From Stigmatella aurantiaca (GTDB lineage Bacteria; Myxococcota; Myxococcia; Myxococcales; Myxococcaceae), in NCBI RefSeq assembly GCF_900109545.1, contig NZ_FOAP01000003.1, forward strand, positions 310,001 to 374,000: a stretch of 64,000 nucleotides of DNA, written 5' to 3'. Below are positions 1-10,558 of this stretch, one piece after another. Under the pieces are notes generated by a model. It made no database searches. It was not told the DNA's origin and was given only the letters and a program-made list of their open reading frames with translations. The translations under genes and the position numbers were made by a program. How positions within the stretch are numbered: the stretch's first letter is position 1; each line of letters starts with the position of its first letter.

Positions 1-12
1 TCTGTTTTCAAA

Positions 13-32
13 GTCCGGTCCGACTTCCGGAC
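13..32 (-). terminator. Hairpin terminator after the URC operon
   Basis: Six-base arms GTCCGG and CCGGAC flank an 8-nt loop. Read on the minus strand the second arm runs into TTTG. It lies just downstream of the uracil phosphoribosyltransferase stop and probably ends the minus-strand operon. Confidence 0.4.
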
Positions 33-55
33 AGGACGGCGTTCATTGTTGGCCG

Positions 56-697
56 CTACTTCGTGCCGAAGAGCCGGTCACCCGCGTCGCCCAGGCCCGG
101 AAGGATATAGCCGTGCTCGTTGAGCCGCTCGTCGATGGCCGCCGTGTACACGTGCACGTCCGGGTGGTGCTCGCGCAGGTTCGCCAGCCCCTCCGGGCAG
201 GCCAGCAGGCACACGAAGCGCAAGCTCCCGGGCTTGCTCGCCTTGATGCGGCTGAGCGCGGCGACGGCCGAGTTGCCCGTGGCCAGCATGGGGTCGCAGA
301 CGATGACGTCGCGGTCCGTCAGCTGTCCCGGCACCTTGTAGTAGTACTCCACCGCCATCAGCGTCTCGGGGTCGCGGTACATGCCGATGTGCCCGATGCG
401 CGCGGACGGGACGAGCTGCAGCATGCCGTCCAGGATGCCCTGGCCCGCCCGGAGGATGGCCACCAGCACCAGCTTCTTGCCCTCCAGCACCGGCGCCTGC
501 ATCGTCGCCAGCGGCGTCTGGATGGTCTCCTCGCGCAGCTTCAGGTCGCGCATGGCCTCGTACGCCAGGAGCTGGGAGATCTCCTGCAACAGGGCGCGGA
601 AGCTCGCCGTGCTCGTCTCCACGCGCCGCATCAGCGTGAGCTTGTGCTTCACCAGCGGGTGATCCACCACGGTACAGTTCGGGAAGTCCTGACTCAC
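56..697 (-). CDS. upp: Uracil phosphoribosyltransferase
   Basis: A 213-residue cytosolic enzyme of the usual length for the family that joins uracil to PRPP to give UMP. The PRPP-binding loop is seen as DPMLATGNS at residues 135-143, and the C-terminal uracil-binding segment [13 protein letters not shown] is intact. It is the last gene of a minus-strand operon, 58 bp after the DUF1688 gene. In the URC pathway known from the yeast Lachancea kluyveri, uracil is first converted to its ribonucleotide by this kind of enzyme (URC6). Together with URC1 and URC4 homologues upstream, this copy may feed uracil degradation and not only salvage. The assignment as UPRT is firm; the catabolic role is inferred from neighbours. 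Confidence 0.95.
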   Translation of the reverse strand: MSQDFPNCTVVDHPLVKHKLTLMRRVETSTASFRALLQEISQLLAYEAMRDLKLREETIQTPLATMQAPVLEGKKLVLVAILRAGQGILDGMLQLVPSARIGHIGMYRDPETLMAVEYYYKVPGQLTDRDVIVCDPMLATGNSAVAALSRIKASKPGSLRFVCLLACPEGLANLREHHPDVHVYTAAIDERLNEHGYILPGLGDAGDRLFGTK

Positions 698-755
698 GTG
701 CCCTCTCCCTTCGGCTAACGAGGCCCAGGCGCCTTCATAGCGCCCCGGGCATGAC

Positions 756-1946
756 TTAGAAGACCGTTCCGTCGCTTTCGATGCGAATGGGCGGCGTGCC
801 CCCCGCGCGCTTCTCCGCGGCGATGCGCCGGCCCGCGCTCCACGTGCCGCCCTGGAGCACCTTGGCCAGCGGCAGCTGCGCGGGCGTGCGCCCCAGCGTC
901 TCGCGCACCCGGTTTCCCACCTCGTCCAGCAGCGCCACGGTGAGCGCCCGCCACTCGACGATGGGCTCGGAGCCCGGCAGGAAGGCCTCCTCCAGGAGCC
1001 GCCCGTCCCGGGGCACCAGCAGCCCCAGGTCCACCAGCAGCCCGCCGTTGCGGTACTCGGGCAGCCCGGTCAGCTCATCCAGGTGCGTCACCTCGAGGCC
1101 GCCCTCAGCCAGCGGCTCCAGCAGCGAGTACGTCAGCCACTGGGACAACTTGTGGAAAGGCACCAGCCCGTCCGCGCTCTCCGGCGGCCCCAGGCTGGAG
1201 TGCGGCCACACATCGCCCAGGTTCACCCCGTCCAGGGTGATGCGGCCCGGCCAGATGGGGCCCAGCCGATCCAGCACCAGGCCCAGCACCTCGGAGGCCC
1301 GCACCGTGCCCCCGCGGGGCGCGAGCGCGTCATACAGCGCCCCGGGCCGGGGCAGCACCCGCCCCAGGCCGTGCAAGAGCGACAGCCGCCCGTCCAGCCC
1401 CTCCAGGGGGTTGGCCTCGGTGACTTGAAACCCGCGCGCCAGCGCCTCGCGCGTGAGGCCGGTGAGCCCCGCGGCGTCCGCGCGCAGCGGCTGGTGCGGA
1501 TCCGACGAGAACGCACCCGCGAGGAACATCCGGAAGCTGGCCACCGCCAGCCCCTCCGAGCGCGCGTACAGCCCGCCCCCGGCCTCGTGGTACTTCCAGC
1601 GCGGCCCGCTGCCGGCATCCAGGAGGACGCTGGTGATGACCAGATCCAACTTCGCCCGCGCCCGCTCCTCGCGGGGCAGCGAGGCCAGGCGCGCATCCAG
1701 CTCCGCGTTGCGCGCCACGCCGCCCACGTCGAAGTGGCCCCAACGGCTGTGCACGGGGATGTCCAGCGTGGGGTACGCCTCGCGCGTCACCTTCAACACG
1801 TAGCCGGCCACCGCGGGCAGCTGCTCCATGCGCACGCGGAAGTGGGGCAGCCGGTCCGCGCGGCCCAGCTCCAGCAGCCGGTGGCAGCGCTCGCGCACGG
1901 CGCGCGGGCTCCTCAAATACGCGACGGCCGGAGAGACCTCAGGCAT
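756..1946 (-). CDS. URC4/Urg3-like DUF1688 protein
   Basis: A 396-residue soluble protein resembling the DUF1688 (URC4/Urg3) family throughout its length. No signal peptide or membrane segment is visible, and no catalytic motif can be named. URC4 is one of the genes required for reductive-independent uracil breakdown in Lachancea kluyveri, where its reaction is not securely defined. Its ATG overlaps the end of the URC1-like gene by 8 bp (1939-1946), so translational coupling is likely, and the uracil phosphoribosyltransferase gene follows. The tight gene order URC1-URC4-UPRT is the best support for the call. The exact chemistry remains unknown. Confidence 0.85.
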   Translation of the reverse strand: MPEVSPAVAYLRSPRAVRERCHRLLELGRADRLPHFRVRMEQLPAVAGYVLKVTREAYPTLDIPVHSRWGHFDVGGVARNAELDARLASLPREERARAKLDLVITSVLLDAGSGPRWKYHEAGGGLYARSEGLAVASFRMFLAGAFSSDPHQPLRADAAGLTGLTREALARGFQVTEANPLEGLDGRLSLLHGLGRVLPRPGALYDALAPRGGTVRASEVLGLVLDRLGPIWPGRITLDGVNLGDVWPHSSLGPPESADGLVPFHKLSQWLTYSLLEPLAEGGLEVTHLDELTGLPEYRNGGLLVDLGLLVPRDGRLLEEAFLPGSEPIVEWRALTVALLDEVGNRVRETLGRTPAQLPLAKVLQGGTWSAGRRIAAEKRAGGTPPIRIESDGTVF

Positions 1947-3192
1947 CCAGGTCCCGTCCCTTCACCTGCTGCAGCTCCTGGGTGTTGGCCACCTTGCCCG
2001 GCGTGTAGTACCCGGCGGCCTTCTTGGCCTCCATCTCCACCTGGGCGTCCGCGGGGACGAGCCCATCGGGGATGGCAACGCGCTCGAGGATCTCGATGCC
2101 CGAGCGGGTGATGGCGTTGTACTTCATGTCACTCATGGACACGAAGCGGTGGATGCGGGTGATGCCCAGCCAGTGCAGCGCATCCGGCATCAGCTCCTGG
2201 AAGCGCATGTCCTGCACGCCCGCCACGCACTCGGTGCGGTGGAAGTAGGTGGCCGCCGAGTCCCCGCCCTCCTGGCGCTTGCGCGCGTTGTACACGAGGA
2301 ACTTCGTCACCTCGCCCAGCGCGCGGCCCTCCTTGCGCGAGTAGACGATGACGCCCGCGCCGCCCGCCTGCGCCGTGCGCACGCACTCTTCAACGCCATG
2401 CGCCAGGTACGGCCGGCACGTGCAGATGTCGCTGCCGAACACGTCCGAGCCGTTGCACTCGTCGTGCACGCGCACCGCCAGGGGCACGTTGGGGTCGGAG
2501 ATCGTCTCCATCTTCCCGAAGAAGTAGATGGTGAGCCCGCCGATGGGCGGCAGGAACACGTGCAGGTCCGGCCGGGTGATGAGCTCCGGGAACATGCCGC
2601 CGGTGTGCTCGAAGAGGCCGCGGCGCAGCGCGCTCTCCGTCAGCCCGAAGCGCTTGGCGATGCCGGGCAGGTGCCACACGGGCTCCACCGCCGCCTTCGT
2701 CACCTTCAGGTCCCCGTTGGCCGTCAGGTGGTGCCCATCCGGCACCAGCCGCCCGGCGGTGATGGCATCGCGCAGCTCCGGCATGTTCATGTGCGCGCGG
2801 GTAATCGCGATGGTGGGCCGGATGTCCACGCCCTGCTCCATGTAGGCGCGGAACACCTGCGGGGCCACCGCGCCCCAGGGGTCCATGGAGACGATGCGCT
2901 CCGGGTCCTTCCAGGAGGGGAAGGGGCCAATCTCTTCCGCCGGCGCGGTGTTCGTCAGGTCCGCGCGGTGGTCCTGCGGCAGGCTGCCCGCGGCGACGGC
3001 CAGCGCGCGGTAGATGGCGTAGGAGCCCGCGTGGGTGCCGATGACGTTGCGGTGCGCATGCTCGGTGAGGGTGGCCACCACGGGCCCTCGCCGCAGGGGC
3101 TCCGCATCCCCCCAGTGCAGCCGGACGGCCTGCGAGTCACTGTCCGGGTGGGAGGTGAGGCGGATGTGATTGACCGGCTTCTTTTCGGGCAT
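1939..3192 (-). CDS. URC1-type GTP cyclohydrolase II homologue
   Basis: A 417-residue protein with a roughly 200-residue N-terminal extension before a RibA-like GTP cyclohydrolase II domain. The RibA zinc ligands Cys-x10-Cys-x-Cys are present at Cys246, Cys257 and Cys259, and the RKEGRALGEVTKF segment matches the RibA QEGRGIGL region. The long N-terminus and the absence of other riboflavin genes nearby separate it from ordinary RibA and match URC1, thought to open the pyrimidine ring of a uracil nucleotide or nucleoside derivative in the URC pathway. An AAGGAGGG ribosome binding site lies 9 bp before the ATG. The gene sits 67 bp after the semialdehyde dehydrogenase and overlaps the DUF1688 gene. 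Confidence 0.88.
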   Translation of the reverse strand: MPEKKPVNHIRLTSHPDSDSQAVRLHWGDAEPLRRGPVVATLTEHAHRNVIGTHAGSYAIYRALAVAAGSLPQDHRADLTNTAPAEEIGPFPSWKDPERIVSMDPWGAVAPQVFRAYMEQGVDIRPTIAITRAHMNMPELRDAITAGRLVPDGHHLTANGDLKVTKAAVEPVWHLPGIAKRFGLTESALRRGLFEHTGGMFPELITRPDLHVFLPPIGGLTIYFFGKMETISDPNVPLAVRVHDECNGSDVFGSDICTCRPYLAHGVEECVRTAQAGGAGVIVYSRKEGRALGEVTKFLVYNARKRQEGGDSAATYFHRTECVAGVQDMRFQELMPDALHWLGITRIHRFVSMSDMKYNAITRSGIEILERVAIPDGLVPADAQVEMEAKKAAGYYTPGKVANTQELQQVKGRDLDA

Positions 3193-3259
3193 CGACGACG
3201 CCCTCCTTCAGGTGCGCCGCGAGGGCGCGAGGGAACTGCAAGAGAACCGCGAGAAGGCT

Positions 3260-4744
<1,485 letters not shown>

Positions 4745-4899
4745 GGGGACCTCCCGGGGGCGCCCTGGGAAACAGGGAAAGACCCGATCCTAGCAGGGGC
4801 GGCTGGAGAAACCGCAACTCCCCCCAGCGTTCCTCGCCCTCGGGGGCTGTCTGCCAACCAACCCAGCAGCCTCTGGGTGTTCAGCAAACAGCGGGCGGC

Positions 4900-5457
4900 T
4901 CACCCTCGCTGGGGCTCCTTCCAGGCAATCCGATACGTCGTGCCCTCCGCGTCGCTCTCCAGGATGTCCACGGTCAGCCCCGTCACCCGGCCCAGGAGCA
5001 TCCCCGCGAAGATGAGCCCTTGCACGAAGTAGCGCACGTGGCTCGTGTCATTCACCCAGACTTCCGCCACGGTGGGGGACACGGCCTTGGTGCGGGTGAC
5101 AGTGTAGTTGTTGCCCGAGCGAAGGCTCTTCTGCAGCCGCCCCAGCCGCTGGTGCGGCCTCAGCGCCGCCAGCAACGTGAGCATGGCGGAGCCCATGGGC
5201 GTCTGCTGATAGCCTCGCACCATCAGCTCGCCCAGCATCCACCAGGAATCCTTCTCGGGCAGGGCCGGGAACAGCTCGGCGGCCGTCAGCTCCAGGCATT
5301 TGAGCCACGTTTCGAAGGGGTAGGCGGGCAGCAGCTTCTGGTCCAGATCGATCCCCGCCTGCCGGAGCTTGTTCTTCAACCGCGGTGTGACTTGTCCGGA
5401 GAGCCCTCGCAGGAAGAACCCTTCGACCGCGTAATCAAAGACGAGCCTCTCCGCCAT
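4900..5457 (-). CDS. DUF2378 (TIGR02265) family protein
   Basis: A 185-residue soluble protein of a family that is heavily expanded in myxobacteria and has no known function. The conserved opening (MAERLVFDYAVEGFFLRGL) fixes the start at 5457; a longer reading frame from 5547 begins with residues unlike the family. It belongs to the alpha-helical DUF2378 group by its PMGSAMLTLL and YFVQGLIFAGML blocks. It lies alone between the URC operon and a divergent DUF3592 gene. There is no catalytic motif to suggest an activity. Confidence 0.85.
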   Translation of the reverse strand: MAERLVFDYAVEGFFLRGLSGQVTPRLKNKLRQAGIDLDQKLLPAYPFETWLKCLELTAAELFPALPEKDSWWMLGELMVRGYQQTPMGSAMLTLLAALRPHQRLGRLQKSLRSGNNYTVTRTKAVSPTVAEVWVNDTSHVRYFVQGLIFAGMLLGRVTGLTVDILESDAEGTTYRIAWKEPQRG

Positions 5458-5570
5458 GGGGCCAGCGTCAGCGTCTGGGCACCGCCAGTCAAGCGAGGGC
5501 TGTTCATTTGCGTGAGGCTTCCACCTGGGCTCTCCTGGCCGCTCCACGAAGTCATTGCAGGGCGGGCACC

Positions 5571-5972
5571 ATGGGGTTCATTTTCTTGGCGGCAGGTGTG
5601 GGCATGGGGGTGATTTGTCTGGTCACCCTCGTCCGCACCCGGCGGTTCCTCGCCCTGGCCCACGAGACACACGCCCAGGTGGTGGGCAACCACTCGCGCC
5701 TTCATAACCGCAAGCCCACCTACTACCCCGTGCTGCGCTACCAGACGCAGGAGGGCACGCAGCACGAGGTGGTCTCCCCCGTGGGCTCCAACCCGCCCCG
5801 CTACCGGGAGGGAGCGCAGGTGACGCTGCTCTACAACCCGGCGAATCCGCAGCAGGTGCGCATCAACAACTTCCTCAACCTGTGGCTGATGCCGCTGCTG
5901 TTTGGCGTGCTGGGCGCTGCCTTCCTGCTCGTGGGCGGCCTGGCCCTGATGGCCAGCTCTCTGCGGCGCTGA
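5571..5972 (+). CDS. DUF3592 membrane protein
   Basis: A 133-residue protein with an N-terminal membrane segment (residues about 1-20), a central extramembrane domain and a second membrane segment near the C-terminus (about 105-128). The central part, with YYPVLRYQTQEGTQHEV and VTLLYNPANPQQVRIN, is characteristic of DUF3592, a small beta-rich domain between two helices. The ATG at 5571 is preferred because it begins the first hydrophobic segment; the upstream in-frame start at 5508 adds residues with no family resemblance. Function is unknown. It is divergent from the DUF2378 gene and convergent with a GNAT gene. Confidence 0.8.
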   Translation: MGFIFLAAGVGMGVICLVTLVRTRRFLALAHETHAQVVGNHSRLHNRKPTYYPVLRYQTQEGTQHEVVSPVGSNPPRYREGAQVTLLYNPANPQQVRINNFLNLWLMPLLFGVLGAAFLLVGGLALMASSLRR

Positions 5973-5981
5973 GCCCTCACG

Positions 5982-5998
5982 CCAGGCTTCAGCCCTGG
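5982..5998. terminator. Hairpin between convergent genes
   Basis: CCAGG and CCTGG arms with a short loop lie in the 16-bp gap between, and overlapping the stop of, two convergent genes. It could act in both directions. There is no T tract, so the evidence is weak. Confidence 0.25.
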
Positions 5999-6516
5999 AG
6001 CCTCAGAAGGTAGGCCTCCAGGTACACCGAGGGCGTGTCCAGGTCTCCCTCCGGGGTCCGGACGTAACCGCGCTGCTGGTACATGCGGGCCACGCCGGCG
6101 ACGCCCCGGCGCACGTGCAGGGCCACGGCCGCCACGCCCCACGTGCGCGCGAGCGCCTCGGCCGCATCCAGCAACGGCTTGCCCAAACCCTGGCCATGGT
6201 AGCGGACCGCCGTGGCGAGGTGCCGGAGGTCCGCCGCGTGGGGCACCCAGGCCTCGGAGCCCGGCGCCCCCGGAGGGAAGAGGGCCACCGTGCCCACCAC
6301 CTCGCCGTTCACCTCGGCCACCAGCACCGTGGCCACCTCGCGCTTGGGCGCCACGTCGCGCAGGGCGCGCTTGCGCTCGTCGGTGTAGACCACCTCGGGC
6401 AGCTTCTTCGCGTACTGCGTCACATACGCATCGACGAGCAACTCGCCGATCGCGGCATCATCCTCGGGCCGGGCCTCCCGGATGTGAACCGGGCCCAGGC
6501 TCTCGCTCTGGCTCAT
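5989..6516 (-). CDS. GNAT family N-acetyltransferase
   Basis: A 175-residue acetyltransferase of typical single-domain GNAT size. The acetyl-CoA pyrophosphate-binding motif A is seen as YHGQGLGKPLL around residues 104-114, followed by the helix with LARTWGVAAVAL and a C-terminal segment carrying MYQQRGYV, the usual beta6-beta7 region. The substrate cannot be read from the sequence. The gene begins 36 bp after the DUF4091 gene on the same strand, so the two may be cotranscribed, but a shared function is not obvious. Confidence 0.85.
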   Translation of the reverse strand: MSQSESLGPVHIREARPEDDAAIGELLVDAYVTQYAKKLPEVVYTDERKRALRDVAPKREVATVLVAEVNGEVVGTVALFPPGAPGSEAWVPHAADLRHLATAVRYHGQGLGKPLLDAAEALARTWGVAAVALHVRRGVAGVARMYQQRGYVRTPEGDLDTPSVYLEAYLLRLQG

Positions 6517-6552
6517 GGCCCCGCCTCTATCACGGCCGGACCGTGGAGGGGC

Positions 6553-8514
6553 TCACCGCCGGCGAGGCGCCCGCACCCGCGCGGGCACCCGGCGCCGCTC
6601 CATGAACAGCCACGCCATCAGCAGCAGCGCGCCCCCGGCGGCTCCCGTGCTTCCCCCGGTGCTGCACCCGGCCTGCGCCTCCGCCGCGGACTCCAGCGGG
6701 CCCGTGGGCCCGGTCGAGGCGGGCGGCTCCGGCAGGGACGCTTCCTCCGGGACCGGCACCGTCCCCGGGGCAGGGGCGGGCGTCCCAGTGGGAGGCGCCG
6801 GCGTCTCCGGGCTGGGCGGCGTCCCGGGCGTGGCGGGCTCCTCCGGAAGCGCGGGTGCTCCCGTGAGTTCCAGGTAGCGCGAGATGAGCTTCTTCCGGGC
6901 GCGCTCGAACGCCTCGCCCTCGTCCGGCACCTTCGAGGCGGAGGGGATGAGCTGGCGGGCCACCTTGTTCGCGAAGGCCGGGTCTCCCGCGTCGCTCACG
7001 GCCTTGAGCCACTCGTAGTCCTGCACGCCCATGCGGATGAGCTTCAGCCGGATGGAGGCCACCGGCACATCCGTGGCGCCGCCGATGGCCGCGGGCGTGC
7101 CGGGGTAGAACAGCGTCCCGTCGCCGTTGCCGTTGAAGCGGAACTGATCCGTCCACGCCGTCGCCAGCATGCCCACCGTCTGGTAGTACAGCTCGCCCGT
7201 GGCTCCCTCCAGGAAGGACACCCACTCCATCGCGCGCGCCTTCGCCGCCGAGCGGTCCACCATATAAGAGGGCCACCCGGCCCCCGGCTGGTTCTCGGGC
7301 GCGTTCGTCCCGTACGCGCAGCCGTGGCTCATGCAGCTCTGGTACATCCACAGCTCCCGGCCCGGCCGCGAGAGGAAGTCCTCGTAGGTGGCCCGCTGGC
7401 TGCCCAGGAACGGCGGCGCCGTCCCATCCAGGTGGTTCACCACGGGCGCCGCCACGTCCATGAGCTCCTCCAGCCCGTGGCGGGCCAGCTCCCGCGAGTT
7501 CGTCGTCACCAGCGTGCGCAGCTCGGGCGCCACCTGCCGGGCCAGCTCCGCGTTCTGGCGCAGCGCCTCGAAGGAGATGCCATACGGGGGCTCGTCACCC
7601 ACGAAGTCATACGCCCGCGGCAGCCAGCCGCGCGCCTGCGCCCCGGCCGTGAACTCCATGAGCCCCTCCGCCGTGTGCTCGCCCACGTACTGGAAGCTCG
7701 TCAGCCGCGCGCCGGGCAGCCGCGTCTGCACCGTGCCGTCCAGGAACGGGCCCCACACCGCCTCGAAGGCGCTCCAGGGCTGGGGCGCACGCGGAAAGCC
7801 GCTGGAGAGCGACACCCGGTGCTCCAGCGCCATGCGGTGGTAGCGCGCCAGCAGCTCCTCCTGCTTCGCCACCGGACAGTCCGGGCTGCCCGTGTGCGCG
7901 TTGCACACGTGCGGCGGCCACACCAGGAAGGCCGTGGCCAGCGACGGGGTGCTGGGCAGCGTCGCGTCCACCACCGTCAGCCGCACGCCCACCCGCGCGG
8001 GGGCGCCTTGCGAGGACGTCACCTCCACCGTGCCCCGGTACTGGCCGGGCGGCGCATCCACCGGCACGTGCACATCCACCCAGATGGCGCGCGTCTCGCG
8101 GGCGGGCACGTCGAATGGGAAGGCGCGGCGGCCCTCGCCGGCAATCTCATCCACGTCCGGCACCAGCCCATCCGGCCACGGGCCCACGGGCGTGCCCGGC
8201 ACCGAGGGCCGCACCGTCGTCAGGTACGCCACGCGGTACAGCGTCACGTCCGCCGCCGGAATGCTCGTGGGTCCCACGAGCGCATTCATCCTCGCGCGCA
8301 CCCCGTTGAGTCCCGTGTTGCCGCCGTGCAGCGCCACCTGGAAGGAGACGAACTCGTTGCGGGCCGCCGTGAGGTGCAGCTCGGGCTGGACGCGCGGCGC
8401 CAGGTTCGGCCGGACCTTCACCATCGCGCTCTCGCCCCAGACGGACGGAGGGGCTGCGGCGGCAGGCAACGCCAGCAGCAAGGGCAGGAAGACCACCAGA
8501 CGCTTGAGGTGCAT
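6553..8514 (-). CDS. DUF4091 glycoside-hydrolase-like protein with MYXO-CTERM anchor
   Basis: A 653-residue exported protein. The start at 8514 opens a clear signal peptide (MHLKRLVVFLPLLLALPAAAA). The N-terminal part (about 25-220) looks like beta-sandwich modules, and the region from about 220 to 530 resembles DUF4091, a TIM-barrel family found in putative glycoside hydrolases; the block FVGDEPPYG is a typical acidic motif. A Pro/Thr/Glu-rich linker is followed by a MYXO-CTERM-like tail: a cysteine (GCSTGG), a hydrophobic stretch and a final Arg-rich end. Proteins with this tail are processed and placed on the myxobacterial cell surface. Substrate is unknown; a polysaccharide-directed role is inferred from the DUF4091 family. 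Confidence 0.82.
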   Translation of the reverse strand: MHLKRLVVFLPLLLALPAAAAPPSVWGESAMVKVRPNLAPRVQPELHLTAARNEFVSFQVALHGGNTGLNGVRARMNALVGPTSIPAADVTLYRVAYLTTVRPSVPGTPVGPWPDGLVPDVDEIAGEGRRAFPFDVPARETRAIWVDVHVPVDAPPGQYRGTVEVTSSQGAPARVGVRLTVVDATLPSTPSLATAFLVWPPHVCNAHTGSPDCPVAKQEELLARYHRMALEHRVSLSSGFPRAPQPWSAFEAVWGPFLDGTVQTRLPGARLTSFQYVGEHTAEGLMEFTAGAQARGWLPRAYDFVGDEPPYGISFEALRQNAELARQVAPELRTLVTTNSRELARHGLEELMDVAAPVVNHLDGTAPPFLGSQRATYEDFLSRPGRELWMYQSCMSHGCAYGTNAPENQPGAGWPSYMVDRSAAKARAMEWVSFLEGATGELYYQTVGMLATAWTDQFRFNGNGDGTLFYPGTPAAIGGATDVPVASIRLKLIRMGVQDYEWLKAVSDAGDPAFANKVARQLIPSASKVPDEGEAFERARKKLISRYLELTGAPALPEEPATPGTPPSPETPAPPTGTPAPAPGTVPVPEEASLPEPPASTGPTGPLESAAEAQAGCSTGGSTGAAGGALLLMAWLFMERRRVPARVRAPRRR

Positions 8515-8625
8515 GACGGGCTGAACGAATGGCTTTGCCCGGGAGCTTCCCGCCCGCTCCCTCCCAGCAGGCAAGCGCCCGGCCGCCCGATGGCTGCACG
8601 CGAGCCCCTGCGTGCCGTCCGGGCG

Positions 8626-9084
8626 TCAGCGCAGGAGCTTCAGCGTCGACAGGGAGCGCTCCACCCGCGAGGAGCGGGGCCCGTAGTCCGATTCGGGCGC
8701 GCTGAAGGTGACGAGCACGAAGCGGTCCGGACGCGGCAGGACATAGACGAGCGTACGCACATTTCCCTTCAGGAACTCGTAGCGCGCCACCGCCCCGGCG
8801 GGGAGCGTTCCCCGGGCCTGCTGCACGGCCTTGCCGGGCAGGGACACCCCGGCGAGGCGGAACACCTCCTCGGGCGGCGTCTCCAGCGGGAGCTCCGGGC
8901 CCGGAACCGAGCGCAGCTCCAGACCGCCCTCGAAGTGGGCCACGGCCGGGGGCCCGGCCTCCTCCGAGGCGAAGCTCACCCCAGAAGGGGGCTCGTACTG
9001 GAGCCCCAGGGCGTCGGATGTGACGGGGCGGGAGCAGCCCAGGGCGAGCAACAGCGGCAACAGCCAAGGCGTCGGGGGTCTCAC
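8626..9084 (-). CDS. Small lipoprotein, function unknown
   Basis: A 152-residue lipoprotein beginning at a GTG (9084) whose signal peptide ends in the lipobox LALGC, with Cys17 as the predicted lipidated residue. The mature domain is short and beta-rich (VRTLVYVLPRPDRFVLVTFSA) and resembles generic small periplasmic domains. The longer in-frame extension to 9516 has no signal peptide and runs antisense into the divergent secreted-protein gene, so it was rejected. The gene is divergent from the gene at 9172. No family can be named. Confidence 0.68.
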   Translation of the reverse strand: MRPPTPWLLPLLLALGCSRPVTSDALGLQYEPPSGVSFASEEAGPPAVAHFEGGLELRSVPGPELPLETPPEEVFRLAGVSLPGKAVQQARGTLPAGAVARYEFLKGNVRTLVYVLPRPDRFVLVTFSAPESDYGPRSSRVERSLSTLKLLR

Positions 9085-9171
9085 CGGCCCAGCCTGACAG
9101 GTTCCCGAGGGATGGGAAGGCCACCCGAGCGAGCTTCCCTCGGCACGCCGCTCGGATACGCTGGGGGGGCG

Positions 9172-10365
9172 ATGAGCCTCCTCCGTCCCCGCGTTGCCCT
9201 GCTCCTGGCGTTGTCCCTGGCCCCGGACGTGCTGGCCCAGCCAGCCTCCTCCTCTCCTCAGAACCTGGCCCCGCCCCGGCTGCTGGCGGCCCCCCGGGAG
9301 AACCGGCTGCCCCTGCCGAAGACGCCCGGGAAGGACACCCCGCCGGTTCCGTTCGAGGATGTCCTCACCAAGCTGCGCAAGTCGGGCAAGGTCGCCACCG
9401 CCCAGCGCCTGCTCAACGCGGCCAACGCGGCGAAGGCCGAGAAGCAGAAGCAGGGCAAGGGCCAGGTCGTGGCCGGCCGCGCTGTCATCACCAAAGGTCC
9501 GGGCAAGCTGGAGCAACTGCTCGTGCCAGGGACGCTCGTGGAGGACGGCTGGTTCGTCGCGCTGATGGAGGACCCGAAGCAGCTCGTTTCGCTTCGCCTA
9601 CATGGGTACGAGCCCGTGGGCGTCTCCCCGCTGGCGTTTCCCCAGAAGGACGTCATCCACCTGGGGGACATCGCCCTGAACCCGCTGCCCCCGGAGAAGA
9701 CCGGCACGGTGAAGGGCCGGGTCCTGGCCTCGGAGCCGAAGACGCCCCTCCAGGCCTACGCCTTCATCGTCCCCGGGAATGTCGCCGCCTCCTCCGGCAA
9801 GGGGGAGCCCGCCCGGCCGGGGGCGAAGGTGGAGGTGAAGCTCCAGCCGGATGGCAGCTTCCAGCTGGGAGGCTTCACGCCGCGCCCGGCGCGCTACGAA
9901 CTCTGGTTCAAGGCGGCGGGGCACGAGCCACAGAGCCAGACGCTCAATTTGGCGGCGGGCACGACCCAGGATCTGGGAGAGATCCGGCTGTCGAAGCCGA
10001 GCAAGCTGCGCGTGCGCTACGTCCTGTCGAACACGCCGCCGCCCTTCCAGAACGCGCAGGTGCGCGAGGCGCAGATCTCGGAGAACCAGTCGTTCAAGGC
10101 CGACCCGGCGATGAAGGGCGACACGTTCTTCCTCCAGCCCCGTCCGGGCGGGGACCGGCTGAAGTTCGCCACCCAGCCCACGCGGCTCGCCTCGCTCGGC
10201 CAGGGCAAGCTGGAGGACTACGCGTCCGTGGACCCCGCCAGCGTGAAGTTCGCCGTGCCCTATGAGGTGCCCTTCGAGCCGGGCCGCGTCTACCTCGTGG
10301 ACCACCGCGCCGCCGAGCGGTGGGTGCTCTTCCAGGTCGAGGGCAGCGCCCCAGCCAAGAAGTAA
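9172..10365 (+). CDS. Secreted carboxypeptidase-regulatory-like domain protein
   Basis: A 397-residue exported protein. The signal peptide MSLLRPRVALLLALSLAPDVLA is followed by a Pro-rich linker. Residues from about 60 to 380 contain beta-sandwich segments such as TGTVKGRVLA and FQLGGFTPRPARYELWFKAAGHE, typical of carboxypeptidase-regulatory-like or prealbumin-like folds that bind or decorate surface structures. No catalytic residues are recognisable. The start at 9172 follows a G-rich leader (CTGGGGGGGCG). A 1,416-residue frame running through this gene from 6115 is antisense to upstream genes for most of its length and is not real. Function is unknown. Confidence 0.72.
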   Translation: MSLLRPRVALLLALSLAPDVLAQPASSSPQNLAPPRLLAAPRENRLPLPKTPGKDTPPVPFEDVLTKLRKSGKVATAQRLLNAANAAKAEKQKQGKGQVVAGRAVITKGPGKLEQLLVPGTLVEDGWFVALMEDPKQLVSLRLHGYEPVGVSPLAFPQKDVIHLGDIALNPLPPEKTGTVKGRVLASEPKTPLQAYAFIVPGNVAASSGKGEPARPGAKVEVKLQPDGSFQLGGFTPRPARYELWFKAAGHEPQSQTLNLAAGTTQDLGEIRLSKPSKLRVRYVLSNTPPPFQNAQVREAQISENQSFKADPAMKGDTFFLQPRPGGDRLKFATQPTRLASLGQGKLEDYASVDPASVKFAVPYEVPFEPGRVYLVDHRAAERWVLFQVEGSAPAKK

Positions 10366-10418
10366 CCTCTGGAGTTGCCTGGGCCATCTAAGCACCTGGA
10401 ATTCCTTGGCTACCCGTT

Positions 10419-10438
10419 GGAGCCCTTTTGGGAGCTCC
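10419..10438 (+). terminator. Possible hairpin terminator
   Basis: GGAGCCC and GGG-AG-CTCC form an interrupted stem around TTTT, downstream of the secreted-protein gene and upstream of the AbiE pair. It is followed by CCTTTTG. The stem has a bulge, so support is limited. Confidence 0.3.
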
Positions 10439-10558
10439 TCCCCTTTTGTGGCTCTGTTGTCTGCCCGGCAAGCCTCCAGCCCTGAAGATTCAGGCCTTTA
10501 GGAGGAGCCTTGCCGATTCGAACTGGCCTTTGTAATTTTTTTGCGGAGAATTAATACA

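Noticed and set aside
6115-9171. Very long plus-strand open frame leading into the gene at 9172
   Set aside because: It is antisense to the GNAT, DUF4091 and lipoprotein genes, is rich in Arg/His/Ala/Pro with no family features, and the real gene with a signal peptide starts at 9172.
10500-10545. GATTCGAAC resembling a tRNA T-loop near the AbiE pair, as a possible attachment site
   Set aside because: No acceptor, D or anticodon arms can be paired around it, and no second copy or integrase was seen.
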